DNA of 33,194 nt from Pseudomonadota bacterium (lineage in GTDB: Bacteria; Desulfobacterota; Desulfobacteria; Desulfobacterales; Desulfosarcinaceae), in the NCBI GenBank assembly GCA_023435265.1, contig JAEYRZ010000156.1, positions 1 to 33,194 on the forward strand, read 5' to 3'. Of the stretch, positions 13,630-21,357 are shown in pieces. Numbering within the stretch: the first letter of the stretch is position 1; each line of letters begins with the position of its first letter. Below the pieces are notes generated by a model. That model had not been told where the DNA came from. It did not search any database and worked only from the letters and a program-made list of their open reading frames with translations. The position numbers and the translations under genes are program-made.

Positions 13630-15666
13630 TCACAAAGCCGCCGCCAGGCGCACCCCCTGATCGATGGCCCGCTTGGCATCCAGTTCGAGCGCCTGATCGG
13701 CCCCGCCGATGACGTGCACGGGAACGCCGCGCTGCTGGAGCGCGTCAGCCAGGCCGCGCAGGGGTTCCTGGCCGGCGCAAAGAATCACGTTGTCGACCCG
13801 CAGCAGCATCGCTTCATCCCGGCGCCGGATATGCAGGCCGTGGTCATCGATCTTTTCGTACGCGACCGCGTTGAGCATGGTCACGTTTCGCCGGGCGAGC
13901 TGCAGTCGATGGATCCAGCCGGTGGTCTTGCTCAGTCCGGCGCCCACTTTCTTGTTCTTGCGCTGCAGCAGGTAGACCCGACGGCCGGAAACGGCGGGGC
14001 GGCGCTCCTGAGGGGGCAGCAGGCCGCCGCGATGCGATAAAGTGGTGTCGATTCCCCAGGTTTGCATGAAGGCCATCTGGTCCAGTCCCTCGTCCGGGCT
14101 TTCGCAGGTGAGATAGAGGGCGACGTCGAAACCGATGCCGCCGGCGCCGATGATCGCCACGCAGGGTCCGGCCGTCCGCCGGCGGGTCAAAAGATCGAGA
14201 TAACTCATGACGCAAGGGTGGTCCACGCCGGGTATCCGCGGGAGGCGCGGGACGATCCCGGTGGCGACGATCACCGCTTCGAACCCGCCGTCGCCGAGCT
14301 GTTCGGCGGTGGCGCAGGTGTTCAGGCGGACGGCGACCCCCAGGCGTTCGATTTGCCGCTGGTAGTAGCGCAGGGTTTCAAGGAACTCCTGCTTGCCCGG
14401 AATCTGCACGGCCAGATTGAGCTGGCCGCCGATGCGGTCGGCCTGCTCGTAAAGAACCACTTGGTGACCGCGCTGGGCGGCGGTTACCGCGAAAGCGAGA
14501 CCGGCCGGCCCGGCGCCCACCACCGCGATCCGGCGCGGGTGAACCGCTGCGGAGAGGTTCAATTCGGTTTCGTGGCATGCGCGCGGATTGACCAGGCACG
14601 AAGCGATGCGGCCGGTAAAGATATGATCCAGGCACGCCTGGTTGCAGGCGATGCAGGTGTTGATCAAGTGGGATCGCCCGGTTTCGGCTTTACTGATGAA
14701 ATCAGGGTCGGCCAGCAGCGGACGCGCCATGGAGACCAGGTCCGCCGCGCCGGAGGCCAGGACGGCTTCGGCGGTTTCGGGCGTATTGATGCGATTGCTG
14801 GTGATCAAAGGCACCGTGACCGACGGCTTGAGGCGGGCGGTGGCCCAGGTGAAGGCCGCGCGCGGCACACTGGCGGCGATGGTCGGGATCCGTGCCTCGT
14901 GCCAGCCGATGCCGGAGTTGATCAGGGTCACGCCCGCCCGTTCCAGTAAACGGGCGAGAAGGACGACCTCCTCCCAACTGCTGCCCTCCTCGATCAAATC
15001 GAGAAGAGAAAGGCGGTACATCAGAATGAACTCGGGGCCGACCGCCTTTCGGGTGCGTTCGATGATTTCCAGCGGAAAGCGGATGCGGTTTTCGTAGCTG
15101 CCGCCCCACTCATCATCGCGCCGGTTGGTGTGGCGGACGATGAATTGATTGATCAGGTAGCCTTCCGATCCCATGATTTCGACCCCGTCGTACCCGGCTT
15201 CCCCGGCCAGCACGGCGCAGCGCACGAAATCGTCGATCTGCCGCCGCACCTGTCCGGTGCCGAGTTCGGCGGGCGTGTAGATATTGATGGGGGCCTGGAC
15301 CGGCGAGGGCGCGACCAGCTTTTTGTGAAAGGCATAGCGCCCGGTATGCAGGATCTGCATGCAGATTTTCGATCCTTCGGCATGCACGGCCTCGGTGATC
15401 ACCCGATGGCGTTTCACCTCGGTTGCTTCGGTCAGCTTGGCACCATGTTCGGTCAGGCGGCCTTCCTCGTTCGGAGCGATTCCGCCGGTCACGATCAGGG
15501 CGACGCGCCCCCGCGCCCGTTCGGCATAAAAGGCCGCCAGGCGTTGCTCCCCTCCGGGAAGATCCTCCAGTCCGGTGTGCATGGAGCCCATCACCATGCG
15601 GTTCGACAGTCGGGTGAACCCCAGGTCCAGGGGGGCGAGCAAGTGGGGATAGAGCGGATGGTCCAT
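13630..15666 (-). CDS. fadH: 2,4-dienoyl-CoA reductase (NADPH), FadH type
   Basis: FadH removes the 4,5-double bond during oxidation of unsaturated fatty acids, using FMN, FAD and a 4Fe-4S cluster. The 678 residues are close to the 672 of E. coli FadH. The N-terminal old-yellow-enzyme barrel has GYDGVEIMGSEGYLINQFI, with the proposed catalytic Tyr, and INSGIGWHEAR, with the His. The cluster site CIACNQACLDHIF...SCLVNPRACHE is nearly the E. coli one. The C-terminal part has the FAD-binding IAVVGAGPAGLAFAV and the NADPH-binding VAIIGAGGIGFDVALYL. GAGGAGG lies 5-6 nt before the ATG at 15666. An in-frame ATG-less extension to 15696 is not needed. The gene fits the acyl-CoA oxidation theme of the dehydrogenase-Etf operon. 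Confidence 0.96.
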   Translation of the reverse strand: MDHPLYPHLLAPLDLGFTRLSNRMVMGSMHTGLEDLPGGEQRLAAFYAERARGRVALIVTGGIAPNEEGRLTEHGAKLTEATEVKRHRVITEAVHAEGSKICMQILHTGRYAFHKKLVAPSPVQAPINIYTPAELGTGQVRRQIDDFVRCAVLAGEAGYDGVEIMGSEGYLINQFIVRHTNRRDDEWGGSYENRIRFPLEIIERTRKAVGPEFILMYRLSLLDLIEEGSSWEEVVLLARLLERAGVTLINSGIGWHEARIPTIAASVPRAAFTWATARLKPSVTVPLITSNRINTPETAEAVLASGAADLVSMARPLLADPDFISKAETGRSHLINTCIACNQACLDHIFTGRIASCLVNPRACHETELNLSAAVHPRRIAVVGAGPAGLAFAVTAAQRGHQVVLYEQADRIGGQLNLAVQIPGKQEFLETLRYYQRQIERLGVAVRLNTCATAEQLGDGGFEAVIVATGIVPRLPRIPGVDHPCVMSYLDLLTRRRTAGPCVAIIGAGGIGFDVALYLTCESPDEGLDQMAFMQTWGIDTTLSHRGGLLPPQERRPAVSGRRVYLLQRKNKKVGAGLSKTTGWIHRLQLARRNVTMLNAVAYEKIDDHGLHIRRRDEAMLLRVDNVILCAGQEPLRGLADALQQRGVPVHVIGGADQALELDAKRAIDQGVRLAAAL

Positions 15667-16042
15667 CGATGCCTCCTCGAAAGTTTGTTGCACCATGATA
15701 AACCCGCACCGGCCTGAGGATCAACCGCAACCCGGATGCGTGCCCGGATTCCGGTTGAGCGGTTGGGGCCTTTACGTGATGCGCCCCGCTCCAGGGCGAA
15801 CGCGTGTAGATTCGACATACCCAAAACAGGGCCGGGGTCGGTACGGGTCGCAATCGCCATCGCAAAGCGTCGCCAAATACACTCAACCTGGAACGGACCA
15901 TGCCGGCCTTGTCGATACCGATCCCGATACCGACCTCGACCCCGATGCTAAACTGCATGCTACTGCCCTGCGCGACCATCCGCATGCCCCCTTGTGGCCC
16001 GCGGCGCCCCGGTGTATAAGGCGCGCTGTAAAGGAGCACGTC
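15667..16042. other. Divergent gap between fadH and the aminotransferase
   Basis: These 376 bases separate two divergently transcribed genes and should carry both promoters. No gene is supported. Most of the middle is the repeat described at 15831-15950. A small hairpin with TCAACCG (15721-15727) and CGGTTGA (15752-15758) lies near the fadH side. I could not identify convincing -35/-10 pairs. Confidence 0.55.
15831..15950. repeat. GGGTCG/ATCG-rich inverted repeat, copy 3
   Basis: The left arm (15831-15862, GCCGGGGTCGGTACGGGTCG then CAATCGCC) and the right arm (15911-15949, containing CCGATCCCGATACCGACC then TCGACCCCGATG) are imperfect reverse complements around a unique spacer of about 50 bp. 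The word CGGGTCGCAATCGCC (15844-15858) is identical to 1665-1679. The right-arm units CCGATCCCGA and GACCCCGATG also resemble the right arm of 10622-10693. Confidence 0.6.
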
Positions 16043-16876
16043 ATGCCGATTTATTATGTAGATGGTACATTCGTGCCTGCCGATCAGGCGGTCATCCCGG
16101 TGGACGACCTGGCCGTCCTTCGCGGCATCGGCGTTTTCGATATGGTGCGCACCTACGGCGGCCGAATTCTATTTCTCAAGGAGCATATCCAGCGGTTGTT
16201 CCATTCCGCCCGGCAGATCAACCTGGCCATACCCTGGTCCGAAGCCGACATCCGTAGCGTGGTGCTCGACACCCTGGCGCGCAACACCATGGCGGAAGCC
16301 AATATCCGCATCATCGTCACCGGCGGCTCCAGCCCGGACTTCCTGACCCCGGCCGGCCGGCCCCGGCTGATCGTGTTGGTTACGCCGCTCCCCAGGCTGC
16401 CCGATGCATGGTATCGCGAGGGCGTAAAAGTCATCCTTTCGCGCGCCCAGCGTCCCAATCCGGGAGCCAAGACCATCGATTACGCCTCGGCGGCCGCATC
16501 CTTGCAGGAGGCCCGGGCGCAGAACGCGATCGAAGTCATTTACCTGGATCGTGACGACAATGCCCTGGAGGGCGCCACCAGCAATTTGTTCGCGGTAATC
16601 GGGCCGAACCTGGTGAGTCCCGACCGCGGAGTCCTTGCCGGCATCACCCGTAAGGCGGTCCTCGAAATCGCCGCCGGTCTCTACCCCATCCAGCTGCGGG
16701 ACATTCCGCTGTCCGAACTGCTCGCAGCCAACGAGGTCTTCATTACCGGCACCAATAAGGGGCTGGTTCCCGTCGTGCGGGTCGGCGACGCCGTGATCGG
16801 CGATGGAAAACCCGGACCGGTGTCGTTTCGTATCATGGAAGCGCTTCGACGTTATACCGAGCAGGCCCTGCAGTAG
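16043..16876 (+). CDS. Class IV (branched-chain type) PLP aminotransferase
   Basis: The 277-residue protein belongs to the fold-type IV aminotransferases, which include branched-chain and D-amino-acid aminotransferases and aminodeoxychorismate lyase. Motifs are VPVDD-like IPVDDLAVLRGIGVFDMVRTYGG (18-40), the PLP lysine in PGAKTIDYASA (K143), EVIYLDRDDNALEGATSNLF with Glu176, and GITRKAVLEIA with NEVFITGTNKGLVPVV near the end. It is shorter than IlvE (about 308), and closer in length to D-amino-acid or lyase members, so the exact substrate is uncertain. The open frame continues upstream through repeat DNA, but AAGGAG lies 8 nt before the ATG at 16043 and the family N-terminus starts there. The gene is convergent with cobQ. 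Confidence 0.9.
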   Translation: MPIYYVDGTFVPADQAVIPVDDLAVLRGIGVFDMVRTYGGRILFLKEHIQRLFHSARQINLAIPWSEADIRSVVLDTLARNTMAEANIRIIVTGGSSPDFLTPAGRPRLIVLVTPLPRLPDAWYREGVKVILSRAQRPNPGAKTIDYASAAASLQEARAQNAIEVIYLDRDDNALEGATSNLFAVIGPNLVSPDRGVLAGITRKAVLEIAAGLYPIQLRDIPLSELLAANEVFITGTNKGLVPVVRVGDAVIGDGKPGPVSFRIMEALRRYTEQALQ

Positions 16877-17023
16877 CCGCGTGGGAACGATCCCGCAAGC
16901 GAACCGGAACCATCGCGCACACCGGAAACGACGTGTCCTTAACGGGATCCGCCTTCCAGCCCGGCCACGCCGTATTGCTTCCCGAAAAGCCCGACTGTTC
17001 CGTATCGATGTCCGCGCTGATTT

Positions 17024-18499
17024 TTAAACCGCGGCAGGAAGGCCGATCATTCGGTCGATCGCGGCGAGGTCGAGGTGGCGGCGCACATGTGCCGCCAGCA
17101 GGTCATACGCCCGGTCGCGCGCCGCTGTGCCGTGCAGGCCGTTCACATTCAGCGCGGCGAGCCCGATGCGCGCCAGCCAGCGGCGGGTGATCTCGGGGGT
17201 ATCGAACATACCATGGATGTAGGTGCCCAGTACGCGTCCGTCGGCCGAGCAACAGCCGTCGGCGTCCGTACAGCCCGCCTGGTTGCGTGCGGTGATCGCA
17301 AACAGCGCAGCGGCGTCGCTGCGATCGGTCCGCCCCATGTGGATTTCGTATCCCAGGCCGCAATCCCCTTCCCAGCAGAATACCGTACGGGTCGTCCTCT
17401 TGGGGTGTTTGAGCGTGGTGGTCACCGGCAGCAAACCCAGACCTGCGCTCGACCCGGCCGGTCCCTCGATGCCGTCCGGGTCGTGCACCCACAGCCCCAG
17501 CAGCTGATATCCGCCGCAAATGCCGAGCAGGTTCCCCCCTTGCCGGAAATAGGATTTCAACCGCTCGGTCCAGCCGGTGATATCCAGCCAATGCAGATCG
17601 CCGCGGGTGTTCTTGGTGCCCGGCAGAATCACCGCCCGAAACGGTGTCAGGTCGCAGGGGCGCTCCAGGAAAAGCAGGTTCAGCCCTTCGATGTGCGCCA
17701 GAGGATCGAATTCGTCGAAATTGGAGAGATGCGGCAGGCGGATCACGCCGATCGAAGGCCGGTTGCGGTGAACGGGCGGGCGGGCTTCCGGACGTTCGAT
17801 GGGCACGGCATCCTCGTCCGCGATCTGAAAATGATCGAACCAGGGCAGTACGCCCAGAACCGGCAGCCCCGTCCGGCGGGCGATCCATTCGCTGCCTTCG
17901 GCGAAAAGATCGGCGTCGCCGCGGAAGCGGTTGATGATGATGCCCCGAATCGGCTGCCGCTGCACCTCGTCGAGGCAGGCCAGCGTGCCGACGACCTGCG
18001 CGAAAACACCGCCGCGGTGAATGTCGGCCACCAGCAGGATGGGCGCCCCGGCATATTCGGCCATCGGCAGGTTGACGATGTCCCGCTTCAACAGGTTGAC
18101 TTCCGCACACGACCCGGCGCCCTCCAGAATCACCAGGTCGCTGGTGGCGCGCAAGCGGTCGAGCGCGGCGCAGGCCTGCGCAAAAAGAAACGGTTTGCGT
18201 GAATCGTACGCCTTGGCCGAGGCATCGGTCCAGGATTTGCCCATGACCACCACCTGGGCCCCGATGTCGCTGACCGGCTTGAGCAGCACGGGATTCATAT
18301 CCACGTGCGGAACGATGCGGGCCGCCTCGGCCTGCACGATCTGCGCGCGCCCCATCTCCAGGCCCTCGGGCGTTACGCCGGAGTTGTTGGACATGTTCTG
18401 GGCCTTGAACGGCGCCACGCGCAGCCCGCGGTCGGCATAAATCCGGCACAGGGCGGCCGTGACGACACTCTTGCCCACATCCGAGGCAGTACCGAACAC
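17024..18499 (-). CDS. cobQ: Cobyric acid synthase CobQ (CbiP)
   Basis: CobQ amidates four carboxylates of adenosylcobyrinic acid a,c-diamide, using glutamine and ATP. The N-terminal BioD-like domain has the P-loop GTASDVGKS and FKAQNMSNNS. The C-terminal glutaminase has ILPGTKNT, the nucleophile Cys in LGICGGYQLLG, and the His in GTYIHGMFD. From the GTG at 18499 the length is 491. That start cuts into the first beta strand, which in the family normally has residues before VFGTASD. In-frame codons upstream read LKAPCLA, and a CTG at 18520 overlaps the cobO stop as CTGA with AAGGGA 8 nt before it, so the real start may be this CTG (498 residues). It follows cobO directly and ends a long minus-strand run. 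Confidence 0.93.
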   Translation of the reverse strand: MFGTASDVGKSVVTAALCRIYADRGLRVAPFKAQNMSNNSGVTPEGLEMGRAQIVQAEAARIVPHVDMNPVLLKPVSDIGAQVVVMGKSWTDASAKAYDSRKPFLFAQACAALDRLRATSDLVILEGAGSCAEVNLLKRDIVNLPMAEYAGAPILLVADIHRGGVFAQVVGTLACLDEVQRQPIRGIIINRFRGDADLFAEGSEWIARRTGLPVLGVLPWFDHFQIADEDAVPIERPEARPPVHRNRPSIGVIRLPHLSNFDEFDPLAHIEGLNLLFLERPCDLTPFRAVILPGTKNTRGDLHWLDITGWTERLKSYFRQGGNLLGICGGYQLLGLWVHDPDGIEGPAGSSAGLGLLPVTTTLKHPKRTTRTVFCWEGDCGLGYEIHMGRTDRSDAAALFAITARNQAGCTDADGCCSADGRVLGTYIHGMFDTPEITRRWLARIGLAALNVNGLHGTAARDRAYDLLAAHVRRHLDLAAIDRMIGLPAAV

Positions 18500-18516
18500 G
18501 GCCAGGCAGGGCGCCT

Positions 18517-19032
18517 TCAGCTTTCGATTCCCTTGCGGGCGGTGATGCCGCGCTGAAAATAATGCTTGAGGGGCACCATCTCGCTGACCAGGTCGGCGGC
18601 CGCCTTGACCGCGTCGGTAGCGCCGCGGCCGGTCAGCACCAATTCCACTTGCGGCGGGCGCGCCTGGATGAGACGCAGCAGGTCCTCTTCCGCGAGCAGC
18701 CCGCAGGCGACCGCCACATTGGCTTCGTCGGCGATCACGACGTCATATTCCTCCGAAACCAGGGCGGCGCTCAAGGCGGCAAGGCCGGCGCGGGCCGCGG
18801 CCACGTCCTCGGGCCGCGGAGCGCCGATCACGTAACAGCCCGAACCGTACTGCACGATTGTCACCCGGTCGCCCAAGCGCCTGAGGCCGACGATTTCGGA
18901 GTAGTCGTATTTTTTCATGAACTGCCCGAAATAGACCCGCAGCCCGGCGCCCACCGAACGCACGGTCAATCCGAGGGCGGCCGTGGTCTTGCCCTTTCCG
19001 TCGCCCGTATAGACCTGAACGTAACCTTGCAT
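18517..19032 (-). CDS. cobO: Cob(I)yrinic acid a,c-diamide adenosyltransferase, CobO/BtuR type
   Basis: The enzyme transfers adenosyl from ATP to cob(I)yrinate diamide or cobinamide. The 171-residue product begins MQGYVQVYTGDGKGKTTAAL, with the CobA/CobO P-loop at 10-17, and has FGQFMKKYDYSE and VVIADEANVAVACGLL, both typical. The ATG at 19032 lies one base after the TAG of the DUF5666 gene (TAG-C-ATG), and GAGGA inside that gene provides the ribosome site, so the two are probably coupled. The open frame extends further upstream but only through DUF5666 coding sequence. cobQ follows with overlap or a 17-nt gap depending on its start. Confidence 0.95.
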   Translation of the reverse strand: MQGYVQVYTGDGKGKTTAALGLTVRSVGAGLRVYFGQFMKKYDYSEIVGLRRLGDRVTIVQYGSGCYVIGAPRPEDVAAARAGLAALSAALVSEEYDVVIADEANVAVACGLLAEEDLLRLIQARPPQVELVLTGRGATDAVKAAADLVSEMVPLKHYFQRGITARKGIES

Positions 19033-19033
19033 G

Positions 19034-20449
19034 CTATTCGTTTTCCTCGATGTTGACCTTGTCGGCGGTGATGGTGTCCGGTTCAGCTGGGTTGCTTTCG
19101 CCTTCCACCCGTACGCTGATCCCGCCGGTGAGGCTGTCGAACGTCGCCGATGAACCATCGGCGTTTTCGAAGGTGGTTCCCGGATGGGTATGGACCCGCA
19201 ACCCCACTGCCCGAAAATCGGGTTGATTGATTTGGGATGCCTGCGCGGTCAGGATGACCCGGTTCAAATCGGCAGGCTGCGGATCGATCCGGATCTTGGT
19301 GGCCACCAGTATGCCATTCTCGATCCAGCCCATGATCCAGAGCTGTTCATCGCCTTCCAGGGTGTCGATGATCGACGGAAAAACCGGTTTGTCATTCGAC
19401 CGGCGATCCTGGAATGTGGTCCGGGTATCGGCCTGTACCGGCAGGCCCGGCAGGTTGGTGAGGGCAATGCGGCCGGTTCCCGGATCGGCATCGGCGAGCG
19501 TCGCCTCCACCTTGACCTTGCGGGCGAACGTGATCGTCTCGGCGACCAATGTATCGCCGTTCAGGATTCCCCGGGCCTGGAGGCGGGCATCGGTGGCGAG
19601 GTCGGCATCGGTTCCGCCGATGTACTCCGTCAGCGCATTCAACTGGAGTCCGACCGGACCGAGCGGCGAAATCAGCACCCGGGCATCGGCCAGATACCCT
19701 TCGAGGTCGACGTCTTGAGAATCCGTCGCCGAAACGGTCAGCCTGCGCACCGATTCGGCAGAGAGGCGGATTCCGTCGAACCGGCCGGAGGCCGCGGCAA
19801 AATCGCCCTCCTGCGGCCCGGCCGCGCCGAAACCGTCCAGGTCTTGCGCATCGTAGCGGATGGTCAATGCGCCGATCTGGAATTCATTGGTTCTGGGATT
19901 ACGAACGCTGCCGGTGACCTTGAAATTGACCGGCGGGCTTTCGAGCACATCGACCCTGCTGGCGGCGACCAGTCCGTTCGCACGGACAAGACCGCTGACT
20001 TCAACCGCATCGCCGGCCGTGAGCCCTCCGGAGCGCCCGGCCGTTTCGGTATCCTCGTCGAGCAGCACCTCCTGGCCGAGAACGGCGATGCGCCGATCTT
20101 CAACACTTTCGATCAGACCGCGCAGCGTCACCAGCACTTCAACCCGATCGGCGGTCCCGATCCGTTCTCCGGCATCGGCGCCGGCATAAACATCTACCAG
20201 CATGCCCTCGGTCAACCGGCTTGGCGGCAAGGGCGTTCCCTCCCTGGTTACGTCTGCATCGGCGGTCTCATACCGGACCCCGTTGACATAGATGCTGCCG
20301 AGGGCCGTCACCACCCCCGCTGCCCTCACCCCGCTGCCGCCGATACCGCCGCCCGCCGTGGAGCCGCCGCTTCCTCCGCCGCTGCAGGCCAGCCACATGA
20401 GTGATCCGGTTAAAATCAACGCCGGAATGATCCATCTGCGCTGCTTCAT
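19034..20449 (-). CDS. DUF5666-type repeat lipoprotein
   Basis: The 471-residue protein starts with a lipoprotein signal (basic MKQRR, hydrophobic WIIPALILTGSLMW, then LAC with Cys22) and a Gly/Ser-rich linker (about 23-42). The rest is several beta-rich modules with the recurring pattern GxI...xxIxVxGxxVxxDxxT...L..GDxVEVSGxV, as in DUF5666: for example VTALGSIYVNGVRYETADAD, then RGLIESVEDRRIAVLGQEVL, then GDAVEVSGLV. The function of the domain is unknown. A lipid-anchored periplasmic or outer-membrane location is inferred. The start overlaps the stop of the DUF6502 gene (ATGA). Such pairs of DUF6502 and DUF5666 genes are, to my recollection, common in Proteobacteria. Confidence 0.8.
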   Translation of the reverse strand: MKQRRWIIPALILTGSLMWLACSGGGSGGSTAGGGIGGSGVRAAGVVTALGSIYVNGVRYETADADVTREGTPLPPSRLTEGMLVDVYAGADAGERIGTADRVEVLVTLRGLIESVEDRRIAVLGQEVLLDEDTETAGRSGGLTAGDAVEVSGLVRANGLVAASRVDVLESPPVNFKVTGSVRNPRTNEFQIGALTIRYDAQDLDGFGAAGPQEGDFAAASGRFDGIRLSAESVRRLTVSATDSQDVDLEGYLADARVLISPLGPVGLQLNALTEYIGGTDADLATDARLQARGILNGDTLVAETITFARKVKVEATLADADPGTGRIALTNLPGLPVQADTRTTFQDRRSNDKPVFPSIIDTLEGDEQLWIMGWIENGILVATKIRIDPQPADLNRVILTAQASQINQPDFRAVGLRVHTHPGTTFENADGSSATFDSLTGGISVRVEGESNPAEPDTITADKVNIEENE

Positions 20450-21294
20450 CGATCTTCTCCGTCGGTTCCCGGCTGATCGTCAGGAACCTCGGCTTCAAAA
20501 TAGTAGATCCCGACGCCGGCCTGCATACGGCCGCTGCCATTGCTTTTCGGATTCACGTCGCGGTCGTACTGGGCGATCATGCGGTCCAGTTGCTCGAGCA
20601 GGTGCTGCCCGGCGCGGGCGCTGTAGACCCGAATCACCTCCAGCGCCTCGCCGGGAATGTTGTCATAGGCCACCTTGCGCTGCAGCCAGGGCTGTTCGGC
20701 CGCACTGCTCGTATTGTGATCGATGGCGGCGATCAGAAGGGCGACATCCGTTCCCAGGATGCTGTACATTTTTTCGGTGTCTCCCTTGGGCAGATAGGCT
20801 TCGACCTGCAAGTGGACGCCGTTCTTGCCATCGATTTGAACCGCCCCGATCTGGACCAGCTCGTCCAGAACCGCCCGCGGCGGAACATCACCGCTGTAGC
20901 GCCGGACCAGCTCACTGAAGCTGGCCCGGCCGCCTTCAAACGGCAACGTGCGCACCGCGCCGTCGGGCATCAAGAATTCAGGGTCACGCCGCCATCCCGC
21001 GATCACGCGGGCGGCGCGGTTGTATTTCTTGACGGCCGACGCATCGGTGGGGGGCGCCAGCTGACGCAGCCGATGGACTTCTTTGCGCGAAAGGCCTGTA
21101 ATGATGGCCACCCGGGAGTCGGACGGCTTGCGGCCGGCGATTCCGAAATCCCGGTGGGCGACATCCACATAGACCCATCGCGCCAGGTCGGCGAAGGCGC
21201 CGAAGGGCAGGCCGTTGCGCAGGAAAATGCGGATTAGAGGCCGCAGCAGCTTGATTACCGCGGCAAACAGGGCATTCTGGACTGCAGTCGACAT
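20446..21294 (-). CDS. DUF6502 family protein
   Basis: The 282-residue protein has the family-like start VQNALFAAVIKLLRPLIRIF, then GLPFGAFADLARWVYVDVAHRDF and SRVAIITGLSRKEVHRLRQL, which looks like a helix-turn-helix. The middle has VIAGWRRDPEF and FSELVRRYSGDVPPRAVLDEL. No signal peptide or clear membrane helix is evident. A DNA-binding role is suggested by the HTH-like segment but is inference. It overlaps the DUF5666 gene by 4 nt and starts 63 nt after the second GTPase. Confidence 0.72.
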   Translation of the reverse strand: MSTAVQNALFAAVIKLLRPLIRIFLRNGLPFGAFADLARWVYVDVAHRDFGIAGRKPSDSRVAIITGLSRKEVHRLRQLAPPTDASAVKKYNRAARVIAGWRRDPEFLMPDGAVRTLPFEGGRASFSELVRRYSGDVPPRAVLDELVQIGAVQIDGKNGVHLQVEAYLPKGDTEKMYSILGTDVALLIAAIDHNTSSAAEQPWLQRKVAYDNIPGEALEVIRVYSARAGQHLLEQLDRMIAQYDRDVNPKSNGSGRMQAGVGIYYFEAEVPDDQPGTDGEDR

Positions 21295-21357
21295 GGCCTC
21301 TTTTTAAATCGTTTCACAGCGTAATACAAGAAGCGTCGCAGCGTACCGTATTGAAGC

